From contig JAQFVV010000013.1 in NCBI GenBank assembly GCA_028023455.1, positions 5,766,001 to 5,830,000 on the forward strand: DNA of 64,000 nt, in the 5' to 3' direction. Shown here one piece after another: positions 1 to 12,842 of this stretch. The position numbers and the translations under genes were made by a program. The notes below the pieces were generated by a model. The model was not told where the DNA came from, did no database searches, and saw only the letters and a list, made by a program, of their open reading frames with translations. The DNA comes from Epiperipatus broadwayi (Eukaryota > Onychophora > Udeonychophora > Euonychophora > Peripatidae). Each line of letters begins with the position of its first letter. Within the stretch, counting starts at the first letter, position 1.

Positions 1-3000
1 ATTATAAACGCACTAGATTGCAAATTATTTAATGTTCTAAGTGAAATGCTCAGAATCTTAGCATCAATAAAAACTTCATCCACAAATAAAATGCAGAAGG
101 CAGTGTCACTATAATGAATTAGGACAAAATCTTAATTTAATTGCAATTATTTGATTCATAAATCCAAGTACATTGCAAAATACCAATGCAAGCAATAACT
201 ATTCAATGTAAATAAGTCAGAGAAATGTAGTTTATTAATCAAATATTTTTTATAGTTAAATAATTAATTTCAGTTGTTAAGATAAGTTTATGGAATTATG
301 AAAAGAATTGACAACAATCCTGGTTGCTTTGAAGTCTGTATGAGAAGTAACAAACCTGAAGGCACTTAATTGTTTTGTTTTTCTGGACTAGCAAAATGTC
401 TTAATAAGGCATGGCTATCGATAATACTCTAAAATTTCTTTTAGTGTAATTAATCTTAAATTATCTACTTAAAAGTTTGTTATTGATGGATTTCTTTTTT
501 GTTTTAAGACAAAGGATATATTTGCTGCCAGATTATGTAGAACAATACCAGGAATACAGAGTTAAAACAGACGTAAAATGGAATAAAAATATAATTTAAA
601 GATTTATGAATACTAGATGACATCGGGTCACTTGCAGATGAGATACGTTGTTTTAGATGAGAAGTTCATCTTTAAAGTTTATTTGTTAATTTCTGTGTTA
701 ACACATACTAGACATTTTGTTTTTTAGGAGTACAACAGGAATTCTGTAGGCATAAGATATATATGATCTAGCATAATTTAACATGGTTTTATAAGTTTGA
801 AAAATGTTGGAATTATTTTTTACATTTTTACAGTCATATTATTATAATAAAATGTAGAGTTGGCTGACTTAAGTTTGTAATGTTATCTACTGAAGAATTC
901 AAATCATTTATTAAAGACAATTGTCACCAGTACATGACAGATTTCATGAATAAAAATCAATAAACTGCTACATGTAGATAGTATACATTTTTTAAAATTG
1001 TAAGTTGATATTTAAGACAAGGATTTAGCAGCTATAATGATATTAAAGATATGTAATATCTAATATCCTATCTTTACAAGTTGAATATAATATATGCACC
1101 TTCAGAGAAAGTCATACAGGAGGTGTGGATAAACAGCTTAAAGATAAGAGGAAGAATGTATCAGTTAGTGAGAATTCATGTTATTGAATTTAATTGTTTC
1201 AGATGGATATAAAGAAGTAGTTGGAGGGTTAGGTGAACCATCATGGATTGAAATATAGGAAATAATCTATCATAAGTATTGTTAAAATAATCATCGAGAA
1301 TAATTATACAAAGAATGTGTAAAGTTTGTTTTCAGCATTGTTTAAGACAGATAAAATACTTAGATAAATGGATGGAAGAGATAATTGTATTATATTCAGT
1401 TTTGCATATTCCTATGCAATTTAGCGCAATGGTAAAATAGCAGATTAAAAAGCTAAAGATGTCTGAATTTAAGCTCAATATGTATGTCATTTTAGATGTT
1501 ACAATGCTATGATCTCCAAAATGGCTAACAATTTGATTATTTTTTATTTTAGTTGGATGTTTTGAAAGTAATTAATATTGTGATTTCTTGAGTTGGATGA
1601 ATGTTGGCATTGTATGTGAATCTGCATTCACGATTATGGCTGCTCATATGGTGGGAGATGTAGAGATATTAGTGATCACTAATATATGGAGCTTTAAGGG
1701 ACCATTCTTGGTAAGAGTCGAAGCTACTGACATTTATTATTGGCGTATTTAAAAAATATATAATATTATTTATAAAAAAATCTTTGAGCATCACTTTTAT
1801 GTGCTTTACCTTTTCTTTTATTATTACTTGCAGAGTCAATTATCATACTAACAGTTTACATCCAAGGGTCATTGAGCTGTTTCTTAATTAAATTTGATCA
1901 ATATCTTGTGACACTGGGGATAGATTGTAAGATATGAAAATATCACTGACACCTGATATGAATATTATTTTGCATATTGGATATTTCATTTGTTTGCAAA
2001 AAATGATGATGTGAAATTTGGTTATTAGAAACATGGATATATGAAATAAATAATGAAGTGAGATCTATTGAATGTTGTTAGCTATGTTTGTTCATAATTT
2101 AGATCACAGCCATTATTGTAAAGATTAATTTATTTTTTATCACATTTGGTTCTTTTTATAATACTACATTATAAGGCTATATATTCTAGACTGTTATATT
2201 TAATGCAAAGGGATATGTGATGACAAATATTGATGGTAAATGCAGCTTAATGAAGAAATTATTATTCTGATGTTTCTTGCTATTTTTAATGGGATTTTCT
2301 CACACATTAGTAGTAAAATCAGATGTTAAATTGAAGTTAGTTTTTTAAAAATATAAATTGTACAATGTTAAGATATTCCTGAAGGGCATAATTATTATTA
2401 GTAATGCGGAACATGCATAATATGCCTATAGTACTTTTTTTTTAGATTTTTTTATCATAGATTTTTTTTTTATGATTATGGTTTTTGATTATATTTTCAG
2501 AAAATTCTTGCTGTTGTTAGTTTTAATTTTATCACTACAAAGTATTTAGCAATAAGCATGGTTGTGAATTTTAGCATTGTGTTATTATCTGATTACATTT
2601 CAGTAATTTGGTATGATAATTATCTAGATGCTGACAAGATAATGTAGATTGACTGTCAACTAATAAATAGCAGTTAACTTTCAAATCACTGATAAAAAAA
2701 TGAGCTATTTAGCTTATCAAACATTTAAGACATGGGTTTATTAGATTTTTGATTAGAACTGATGGTTGCTTTTTCATTTTTTTTCTGTTTAGTACAAGTG
2801 TTATCTGGCAAATGCCATTAGAATTTTGTAAATTTGTTAGAGGTATTGTTTTAAAATAATTATTAGGAAAACTGTTAAATAATTTTAAAATCAAAGGAGA
2901 TAAAAGTCAAATTATTAATATTATTCTTAATATTGATAATTTTATTTATTTGATCCGTGTACTGTATGGAGGCTAGAAAGATGTTTTTTTGTGATTTTCT

Positions 3001-4117
3001 TTTAACATTAGTTTCATTGATTTGACAGCTGAAATAATTATAATAATGACAGCAGAAGGTAAATTAGTATTGAGTTAATTCAGTCTAAATGAAATTGAAA
3101 CTAATTGTGTGACCATTCTAACTATTTTTCTAGAAAATTCTTTTTTCATAGTTTAAGACTAGTTTTTTAATATTTTATATCCTATTATCTGTTGCGTAAC
3201 ATAAATTATGAACAAGAATTTTTTTTCTCTCACTTCATGGAGAAAACTTATTGCAAAGTTCATGTTTTATTATTATTATTGATAAATAACAACTTACCTT
3301 GCACAAAGCAAATAAATTACATTAATTTTGCAAGAACAAGTATTCCTATTCTATTAGTTGGATAACTTTTTAAACATTTTTAAAAGTTTATTTTAGGTTA
3401 AACAAGTATCCTTTAAATCATTTGTTTTTGAGAATTGTCTATAACAAGTGAAAATAATAAATCAGTGCCATTAAAAAGTATATAAATAGGAGAGAAAACA
3501 ATACAATTATAATATTAAAAAAAAAGTAGAAATGCTTGGAAATAACATTTGGTTCATAGACTATTATAGTAGTTTTCAGTCATGATTTGTAAAATTATGG
3601 ATCAGAGAAACTGGATAATTCATTACCCTATGATGATTTAAATTATCTAAATGTTACAAATGTTATAATTTAGCAACAACAGATTCCAAAACAAAATTTG
3701 GTGTTGGTTTTATATTAAGAAAATGATATCAATTTAAAGATATCTTTTTTTAAGGTTATTGATATCTGATTATCAATTTATTATGCTTTTTAATTAATTA
3801 TGTTGGCTTAAAGCTTGACAAACTAAAGAATGATAATTTGGAAAAACTTATAGATCAGTGGTTTGGGAATATTTTTTATTAATAAGAGCTACATACAGTA
3901 TTTTTCATACATTATTGAATGTTCCAGAGCCACTATTGTTACTTTTGGAATTAATTTTATAGGAAGAGCACAGCCCATCATATGTTGAAACACTTTTCAA
4001 CAATGCAATAATAAAATCCATGTTAATAACTGATATTATTAAAGCCTAAAAATTTAAAGTTGCAAAATATCTTAAATGCTCTTATTAAATAAAATATTCT
4101 ATTATTGATAATGTACA
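1..4117. other. AT-rich stretch without recognisable gene
   Basis: No long open frame, splice-bounded conserved peptide, RNA gene or clear repeat structure was seen here. The only ORF of about 60 codons (2709-2894, - strand) is low-complexity and matches no family I know. Homopolymer T runs and short AT tracts are common. It is probably intergenic or an upstream intron of the downstream gene. Confidence 0.5.
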
Positions 4118-4624
4118 GGAACTACCCTACCCATCACTACCAAATTCAAATCCTTTATCCCTCAATAGGAGATTAAGTAGTGTGAAATAGACACACCAGT
4201 GCAATAACTGTCTTCATTAGTTGCCAACACTAACACTCTTTTTTTTGTTTAAATTTTTTTTTCTTTAATCTCCATAAGGGTCTGCTAAATTTGCCCTGGG
4301 TAAACATTTTATAAAACCCCAAACACAGGACTTTAACTGTCACTTTCATAGAAAGTTGCTTTACAAGACCCATCAAAATATACACTTACCATTTCCATAA
4401 TTATTCCATGTGCTAGCTCATACTTCTAATTCTCAAGATTGGTGGCACATATTATCATAGATATAAATACAATTAAGCTTTTCAGTTCAGATTAACTATG
4501 GAGTAAGACGAGCAAGAACATTGAACACCAATTATAAACTCAATGAATAAAAAAACAAAACAATTTTTTTATTAATATTAAAGATAAATCAACAACAACT
4601 ACAACAACAAAAAAACCCAAACCA

Positions 4625-4627
<3 letters not shown>

Positions 4628-4657
<30 letters not shown>

Positions 4658-4684
4658 TATTATTATTATTATTATTATTATTAT
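4628..4684. repeat. Inverted AAT/ATT microsatellite at the LINE 3' junction
   Basis: A run of (AAT)n is followed directly by (ATT)n, so the tract is self-complementary. Copy B has a short AAT-rich tract at the matching place (21416-21440). The AAT half is therefore probably target sequence, and the ATT half the complement of the LINE's AAT-type 3' tail. Confidence 0.7.
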
Positions 4685-4748
4685 TTAATTTAATTTAATT
4701 TAATTTAGTACATTTAACAGATTTTACATCCAAACAAAAAATGCACAG

Positions 4749-6674
4749 CTAATCTAGTTCACAAAGCATTTGCAGAGTTTTTTGCACAGTAGTCCTAAAT
4801 GTTCTATCATCAGTTTCAAATATATTAACAGCATTAAAGAATTTATTGTACAATCTAGGTAATCTTACTAATGCTGAATTTTTTAATGTTTCACTTTTAA
4901 ATTTTGGAATATTATACATATTTTTTGATCTCGTATCCTTTATCTTTAGCTTAAATGATAATGTTGTTTGGCAACTTCTCACATCTATTATACCTGATGT
5001 AATTTTTTTTAAATACTTCATATCAGTATAGATTCGTCTTTTGTAGAGTGCATTGTTGTCACATATTATTTCTGATTTAATGTATCTGAAAAAATTTTTA
5101 TAAACCTTTTCCAGTGCTAATCTATTATTTAATTTATATGAGTTCCAGATCAAAGATCCATAATTTAAAATAGGTAAGACCAATGTATGAAACAAATACA
5201 CACATGTATTTCTCTTAAACATTTTACAGTTTCTGAGAATTAAACCCATTATTTTATAACTTTTTGTAATAATATTTTGAATATTATTATTAAATGTTCC
5301 GTTATTATTAAAAATAATACCTAAATCTTCATGATTTTCTTTTCTTAAAATACTTTTTGAGTTTAGTGTATAATTAAACAGACTTGTAGTTGATTTTTTA
5401 GAAAATGATATGACACAACATTTTTCAATGTTAATTTCCATATAGTTTTCCACCCACCAATCCTGAAAATTCTTGATATCAGACTGCAAAATCTTCTGAT
5501 CATCAAAATTCTTAATAGTTTTATATAGTTTAATATCATCTGCAAAGCTGAGAATGTCAGAGCCACTTTCACACTGCTCTATATCCAAAGAATAAACTGA
5601 AAAAAGCAGTGGTCCAAGTATACTTCCTTGAGGCACTCCAGCATTACTAAAATATGTGTATGATTTTGCAGACTCAAAAGATACAAAATTAGGTCTATTT
5701 GAGACAAAAGATACAAACCACTGCAAAAGTTCACAACTAAAACCAATCTTGTGCAACTTACTAATCAATCTAGAGTGATCTACTCGGTCAAATGCTTTGC
5801 TTAAATCAAAATAAATCACATCTAGTTGTAATTTGTTATCAATTGCATTTGCAATAGCATCTTGAATATGTATCAAATTAGTCTCAACAGATCTACCTGG
5901 GATAAAACCATGTTGTGTTTTAGATAAAGATTTACATACTTTATCTATTATCTTGTTATACACACATTTTTCAAAGATTTTTCCAGATATACATAATAAT
6001 GAAATAGGTCTATAATTACTAACATCATTTGATTTGACTTTTGATATTGGTATAACTTTTGCAACTTTCCAAGAATCAGGAAAAATACCCTGCTGCAAAG
6101 AGATATTAAAAATATAACAAAGCACTGGAGCTAGCAGTTCAGCACATCCTTTATAAATAAAAACAGGTAGCATATCATATCCACAACTTTTTTTATTTTT
6201 AAGCTGTTTTATTGCTAATAAGATGTCATTACAATTTAATGAGTCAATAACTATTAAATCATTACTTTTAAAAGCAAATTTAACTATATATGATTTAGAT
6301 GGCACATTTTTCTCTGTACATGATGAGAAATATTTGGCAAAAACATCAGCTGTAAGACTTTCATTGTCAATTGACATTTTATTTTTTACACCAGAATGCT
6401 TTTTAATAAATGACCAAAAGTAATTTGAATTGCACTTTATATTGTCCTCTAGTTTCACAATATATTTTTTGAAATCAATTTTTTCTATTGTTTTAAATAA
6501 TCTTCTAAAATTTATAAAGTTATTATAACATATTATTGATCCTGATTTCTTAAACAACTTATGATGCTTATGTTTTCTTTTGTAAATGCAAATCAATTTC
6601 TTACAGAACCAAGGAGGATATTTTTTAGATGATTCATAGCATAATGGTATTCTATTATTTAAAAGGTTTTGCAT
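4749..6674 (-). CDS. LINE ORF2 reverse transcriptase portion
   Basis: This is an open frame of 641 codons encoding the RT half of a Jockey/CR1-type ORF2. RT motifs appear in order: the thumb-side 'GIFPDSWKVAKVIPISK' block near residue 200, NYRPISLL, QHGFIPGRS, FDLSKAFDRVDH, then GVPQGSILGPLLF and the catalytic FADD in LSFADDIKLY. All catalytic aspartates expected of an RT are present (D in FDLSKAFD, DD in FADD). The protein would synthesise cDNA at the nicked target. The ATG given is only the first Met of the open stretch. The true ORF2 starts upstream with the endonuclease and is interrupted between 6674 and 7200. Past the RT domain the C-terminal part is rich in Tyr and Asn, with no obvious zinc knuckle. 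No host function is implied. Confidence 0.9.
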   Translation of the reverse strand: MQNLLNNRIPLCYESSKKYPPWFCKKLICIYKRKHKHHKLFKKSGSIICYNNFINFRRLFKTIEKIDFKKYIVKLEDNIKCNSNYFWSFIKKHSGVKNKMSIDNESLTADVFAKYFSSCTEKNVPSKSYIVKFAFKSNDLIVIDSLNCNDILLAIKQLKNKKSCGYDMLPVFIYKGCAELLAPVLCYIFNISLQQGIFPDSWKVAKVIPISKVKSNDVSNYRPISLLCISGKIFEKCVYNKIIDKVCKSLSKTQHGFIPGRSVETNLIHIQDAIANAIDNKLQLDVIYFDLSKAFDRVDHSRLISKLHKIGFSCELLQWFVSFVSNRPNFVSFESAKSYTYFSNAGVPQGSILGPLLFSVYSLDIEQCESGSDILSFADDIKLYKTIKNFDDQKILQSDIKNFQDWWVENYMEINIEKCCVISFSKKSTTSLFNYTLNSKSILRKENHEDLGIIFNNNGTFNNNIQNIITKSYKIMGLILRNCKMFKRNTCVYLFHTLVLPILNYGSLIWNSYKLNNRLALEKVYKNFFRYIKSEIICDNNALYKRRIYTDMKYLKKITSGIIDVRSCQTTLSFKLKIKDTRSKNMYNIPKFKSETLKNSALVRLPRLYNKFFNAVNIFETDDRTFRTTVQKTLQMLCELD

Positions 6675-6970
6675 AATTTTTGAAACAGATGTACTGCCTC
6701 ATTTACATTTGTGGAACAATATATTTAGTCCCAATCAGCATACTTGATGTCATAATATAAATTATAATAATCACCAAGTTTATAATTTCTATTTGAAGTT
6801 ATCATACCCTTATTTAATGATATGTGTTTGACATAAATAAAAAACTCAATTGCTGGATGATGAGAGTCTTCCTTCAATAATGGCTGTACACTATGCCTCA
6901 CATCTACATCATTAAAGTTAATTAATATAAAATCTAGAACACATCCATTATTATTTTTTAACCGATTTCT

Positions 6971-7598
6971 TTATACTACACCAGTTATATTCATAAATTC
7001 TATAATTCTTTGTCCTTTATTTATTTCATTACTGCATAATCCAGTTACTTCATCTGCTGTCATTACATATCGTGCATTAAAGTCACCACAAATCAAAATA
7101 TTGTGCTTGTAATTAAGTAAATATTTTTCCAATTTCTCCAAATCATTATTTAGTTCAATTATATTAATATAAGGAGGAATATATATATATATTCCCAACC
7201 AGAAACATTTGAAATCCTAATATTTCAATCCAAATAGAATCAACAAAATTCAGTTCTATATTTACTTGCTTGGTTACAATGTTGTTTTTAACTGCCAATA
7301 AAACACCTCCACCTCTTGAAAGCTTCGAATTTACACGATCATGTCTATATAGTAAATATCTATGATCCACAATCTGATCAGTAACAAATTGATCATTCAA
7401 CCATGTTTCCGTCAAGGCTATTAAATCATATTCTTCTGCAAAAACAGCATGTTTCAATAACTGACATTTAATTCTTAACCCTCTAACATTTTGCATATAA
7501 CAACAGAAAATGTTACTTTTATTAATTAACTTATTACCATTATTATGTGAAGAATTTATATATATTCTTTTACAATCTTTATAAATGCAATAATCCAA
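6971..7598 (-). pseudogene. LINE ORF2 endonuclease portion, frameshifted
   Basis: Two overlapping frames (7598-7164 and 7198-6971) together cover the N-terminal endonuclease (exonuclease-endonuclease-phosphatase fold) of the LINE. Visible motifs are MQNVRGLR near the start, then IALTETWL (catalytic Glu), a GGGVLLAVK segment, and CGDFNARY (the Asp/Asn metal-site motif). The frame changes near 7180, so the copy cannot make a continuous ORF2. Between 6971 and 6674 residues like those of the family linker continue in another frame, ending near a DIKYADWD-like segment. In an active element this domain nicks the target DNA. Confidence 0.85.
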
Positions 7599-7975
7599 TA
7601 TACATTACTAATATTATCCTCAACTACCTGATCCTTTATTTGTTCATTAACAATTAAATCATTATTTAATTTCCCATAAAATGGATATATATAAATGCCT
7701 GACGCCCAAAAATTTGAATTAATTATTTCACTCATGTCATTTTCTTTGACAGAAATATAAAATGAGGAATAAAATTTATTTGCAGGTATAAACTTATGAC
7801 ATACCACTGTTGTATCTAACTTTCCTGTTATATAAGCAATCACATCTTTTGACGCAACTTCTGGATTTAATCTAGTCAAAAAGAATCTTTTATATTTTTG
7901 TTTAACAGGAATAGCTTTTAATCGTGTGTCAGCAAGATTTCCTATTATAGCATTTTTGTTAAACGCATTAGATTT
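7556..7975 (-). pseudogene. LINE ORF1 C-terminal remnant
   Basis: The real ORF1 portion starts just after the microsatellite and reads through KRFFLTRLNPEVASKDVIAY, then a YSSFYISV stretch and a FWASGIYIYPFYG stretch before the stop at 7556. This pattern (FLxRL...D.....YSSF.V.....FW..G....F) is the small C-terminal fold common in ORF1 proteins of Jockey/R1/CR1-type LINEs, thought to bind RNA. The long poly-Ile extension in the same open frame (to 8680) is only translation of the AAT array and is not protein-coding. Confidence 0.75.
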
Positions 7976-8590
<615 letters not shown>

Positions 8591-9580
8591 AAAAAAACAA
8601 AAAAAAAAATATGTAATAATATAGCATTTAATCATGACAGTATGAGAGAACACCACTTCCCTTTCTTCATAAATAACCATGGACCAAAATATATCAGTTT
8701 ATAAGCATATACACACAAATATTAAAAAAAAAATTCTTTATAATTCTTTGTAATATAAACCAATATGGATTATATTTTAAATTAATAACTATACAAAAAA
8801 AAAAAAATCTTTTTTCCCCTTCTTTTATTATTATAACATTGTCATTTAATTCCTTATTTAGAAAGAAACAATAGAAAATAAAATACATATCTAAGTTTGC
8901 ATGTATTCTCACTTTGCTATAAATATAAATTAATTCAAATCGTTCTCTTAGAAAATACAAAAAAAAATTATTCAAATATACAAATCTCCAAAAGTAAAAG
9001 TAGAAACAGAAAAACTATGTCTAACCATTCTGTCTTACTTCTGTTAAAAGGGAGATATATGCTTTTCCTTTTTGTTTTCCTGACCGGTTGAAAAGAACCA
9101 TCTGCAATTAATACTGTAACAGCCAAGTTTGTATAATTTACTAACAAGACTGAAAGACGAAGCGGAGACTCTCGACCAGCATACACAGGGCTACCTCTTG
9201 ATCTTAGTTTAAAAGCCGTACCTAGGCTTCCTAGTCTCTAACACATAATTAACATCTTCGATATCACACAGCTTCTCTTCTTTATATAGCGCGACGTAGC
9301 TCAGGGTTTGAACATAGACTTTTTCTCAGGATTCTTCCATTGACTCGGGAGTTTATACACACTAGCACTCACTATGGCCATATTGATTGCTTTATTACTG
9401 TCTACATTTATTAATCTGTGCTCTAATGCTTCAGGGATTTGATTATTTCATATGATTATAAAGGTAATGCTATAATACTAATGTACAAAATCTATGGATG
9501 TGCTTGTTTAGCAACTTAATAGTTTTATTTAATTCTATATATTAATTGATACACTGTACAGGCTTACACACACCTGCAAG

Positions 9581-9705
9581 GTTGTCATCCTACCCATGTT
9601 GACCATTTAGTCATTCTAACCCCTCATACTGGAGAATAATCCATTTACATACATATGCAAGGGATGGGCAGACCTTTAAATGGTCAATATGGGTAGGATG
9701 ACAAC
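9581..9705. mobile_element. Short MITE-like inverted repeat (125 bp)
   Basis: The first 29 bases (9581-9609) and the last 29 (9677-9705) are inverted copies with one mismatch; each arm carries 'catcctaccca' or its complement. About 67 bases of loop separate them. No clear target duplication flanks it. The structure fits a very short MITE or the core of a foldback. Confidence 0.7.
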
Positions 9706-10006
9706 ATTGGCACTAACAAGGGCTTTGAACGTTCCATCATAGGATTTTCAATGAAATGGATGGCTGAAGAGTTGTGGGTTGGAGTAGTTTGAAGCCTTCC
9801 ATTAAAGTATGAAGATTGGCTATCTTAGTATAAAACTGAACACTGATTGTATATGTGTGTGGAGATAGTAATCTGGACCAACTGATGATTTTGTTTTAAC
9901 ATGAAATACGAATATTGGTGATTATTTATTGTTTCAACATGTGAATGATCAGGTGGGTCAGCAATATGAAATGGCATGGAAAGCTGAGGGTCATGTGAAA
10001 GTCTGA

Positions 10007-10017
10007 GTTCGAATCCC
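10007..10017 (+). promoter_or_regulatory. Pol III B-box-like motif (possible SINE trace)
   Basis: GTTCGAATCCC matches the internal B box of tRNA genes and tRNA-derived SINEs. No convincing A box or cloverleaf is formed by the upstream 60 bases, so this is not called a tRNA. It may be the head of a decayed SINE. Confidence 0.3.
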
Positions 10018-10429
10018 TTAATTCTATATAATAATTTTGTAGTTCCAACTTACAAATGACCCAATTAATTAATTAATAATAATGATTTATTATAGGAATT
10101 GATATAATGAATAGATAGCTTACAGATTTGTTAACATAAGAGGAATCTATTGGCTTTTATATAATTTAGATGAAGATGACTGCAGCTTTCAGAGAATGTG
10201 TGCCCTATTTAATTTAAATCAAAAAATAACTACCAGCCATTATGGGTTTGAATTCTAATCAATTATATATTGATGCTTATGGGACAATTGTGATCGGGTT
10301 TGATTTCAAGATTACTGAGAGTTACAAATATGTAGGTGAAGGTTACAGATTAATAATTCATTAATATTGCGGTTCTACCCTAAACAAATGTTAATGGCAA
10401 GAAATAATAATAAAGATTGTCTGAGCGAT

Positions 10430-10690
10430 CAGATGGCAATGAGGATGTTTCTGGCCGCAGGGATGCTCTAGCTTCTAACCAAGGGCACATACCAATGTAA
10501 AAGATAAGGATGTGCTAAATCTAGGATTTAAGGGTTGCAAGGAGTCTTCGGCTCCATGCTGAACCTAGACCAGTGCCAATAATTTGATTAGGAACCCGGG
10601 CACGCAAGGGGTATGGCCTGCACTTGTCGCAGTTTTACCATACATAAATGAGTGAACCATGCGGAGAGAGAGGAGGTAACAAATTCAATA
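10430..10690. other. G+C-richer block of unknown origin
   Basis: This block has far more G and C than its neighbours, with no open frame of note on either strand and no recognisable RNA fold. It lies inside the 9114-12616 insertion and is probably a piece of an unknown mobile element. Confidence 0.4.
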
Positions 10691-11653
10691 ATAATAATAC
10701 CATTGCAACATATAAAGATGGGCAGTAACACAATTTATAAATAAAAGACGAACTATCATTAAACCTTCCACCTACATTAAACTAAACATGAAATTCATTT
10801 TTTTATATGATAATTAATAAGTACCCCTATTTAACCACATACGATTCATTATTATAAAGTAGAACCCGTTCACAATACAATATTTATTAATAAATCTTAA
10901 ACTTGCAAAATCTAATATAACATTTAAATGATTGGAGAATTAATTACTCATAATGCAGACTGATGGCATGATTCATTATTTATTACATTACCTATACACA
11001 ATTTGCGGTTTGTTTTATGTATATAGGTAATGCGACACGGACATTCATATAAAATGTTAATGTTACTTTCACATAACAAGTCTTTAACAGCGAGGAATCA
11101 TTAATATTACTTTCCTTACGTAAAATAATTTTAACTATAAGTAGAATTATCAATATTGGCGTTATGTGAAGTAGGACTTTAAACATAACACAATATATAT
11201 ATTTCCATTACAGTATCCTATAGGGCAACACTAAATAAAATTTACTTATATAATTGATTACTAAAAATATGCTCCCCATCCTTCAATAATTTTTTAAATA
11301 ATTCTAAGAAATTGAAAATAACTTTACTTGACATGATTGAGGGGATATGATTAAGAACAGAAATCTGTTTAGATACAGTTTGTTATTATTTTAATTTTTA
11401 CAACTTCAACTTTAGAATCTTGTCAACTCATGCAATCCTTTGGGAGATTTGGGAGCAGAGAAGTGTAAACACATTTATATCTCCTTCCATCATTCAAGTT
11501 AACATAAATAAAAATGCAAAATATTTCTCTAATTTGCTAATTAAGACCAGTAGATTTAATATAGACAAGAAATATATATATTTTCATAAGTTAAGACGAA
11601 CGAAAAAAGAATACAAAATAAATGAGTTACAGTGATCTACTATTTGAATGTAA

Positions 11654-11821
11654 TTAAATCATACTACCAGCAAGATTATAGAGGTTCTCAGGATTTCTTC
11701 TGTGTAGCTTGATTAAATGATTTTTGGCCTTCGGGACTCGCATGGCGTTGGTGGCACGTAGATGGATCTTGATGATGGGATGGAACTGTCTTCTGGGATG
11801 CCGGATTTTGCCGATGACCAT
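11654..11821 (-). CDS. Short basic ORF in a G+C-rich island, unknown
   Basis: An ATG-to-stop frame of 55 residues starts MVIGKIRHPRRQ, contains LRATNAMRVPKAKNHL and ends at TAA (11654-11656). It is rich in Arg, Lys and His. It coincides with an island (about 11720-11840) much richer in G+C than its surroundings. I do not recognise the protein. It lies in the unclassified insertion, so a fragment of a transposon protein is the likeliest explanation; chance openness in a GC-rich repeat is also possible, since other frames of the same island are open too. Confidence 0.25.
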   Translation of the reverse strand: MVIGKIRHPRRQFHPIIKIHLRATNAMRVPKAKNHLIKLHRRNPENLYNLAGSMI

Positions 11822-12842
11822 GAAGTCGACGTTCGACTACTTATTCATGATGGCATGTACTTTTTAACATATTAACTTGAATTACTAATCAGCAGGATCA
11901 GAATAATAAGCAGAATAATAAATTTTACATGCTGAAAATTTTTGTATATAATCAAATCAAAATAATAATCAGGTTAGACTTCTGGCTGTCCTCAAATCAA
12001 AATAATCCGAATAATCAAACAAGGCCCCATTTCCCACTTATATTCTCTTTTTATCCACCTAGGATGTACCTTGTGAGCTCTTAGTCAATTAACTTTACTT
12101 TTTTCTTAATTGACATTCCCTATATTTTTGACTTTCTCATATCGAAGGCAGTCACTTTGGTGTCCCTGCATTTGTTTTACTTTACATTTTTTACATTTTA
12201 AAATATGCACAGACTTTAAAGGTGTTTAACTGTAACTATTTTTTATCTGATTGTCTCTATCAATAAGGAAATAAGGCACTTATGTTTTCTTTAGTAATGG
12301 CTTCTTTCCATTACCTGACCTTCCACTTGTTGTATGCAATACATTAGCATTTCTCTAGTTAATTGATCACACTTTTAACAAGATATGGTGTAACTTAGTT
12401 TAAATGTAAAAATTGTGCACACACACATGCACATATTACAAATGTGGACAGATATAAAGGAATATATTACATATGATGGGAAAATAACCTAAGTTTAAGC
12501 AAACACGAAGCAAGCATATATGCATGCAAATAATGCACCACTTCAATAGCCATACTAAGCACAACATTAAGCTGGTTTCAGCGATGATCCTTCCTGTTAA
12601 TCCTTCCAACACAATACAATTAATATTCATACTAAGCACAATATAAAGTTGGTTTTGGTGAAGACCCTTCTCTTCAGTCTTTTCCAAAAAAAAAAAAACA
12701 TTTGTCATGGGCTCATATAACACTATTACTGTTCCCATGTGTAGCAAATAGACAGATGGTAGAGGGAATTCTGATTTCTGCTACTTCTTAACCTCCTATT
12801 TCTTTTTTGCTAGATAGTTTTTATTAAAATGTATAGATATAT

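Larger units (their letters stand above)
9114..12616. mobile_element. 3.5-kb unclassified insertion in copy A
   Basis: Copy A departs from copy B after 9113 and resumes at 12617. The 9-base sequence 'caattaata' stands at both edges (9105-9113 and 12617-12625), consistent with a target duplication. No RT, transposase or long ORF was recognised. Segments near 9115-9380, 10430-10690 and 11690-11840 are clearly richer in G+C than the surroundings. The right-hand edge is complicated: 12549-12616 resembles the flanking copy A sequence ('catactaagcac' occurs at about 12550 and 12629), so a local duplication may have followed the insertion. Confidence 0.5.

Noticed and set aside
9288-9320. tRNA-like 'gtagctcagg' tract
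   Set aside because: It resembles an A box, but no B box follows at the right distance and no cloverleaf can be drawn.
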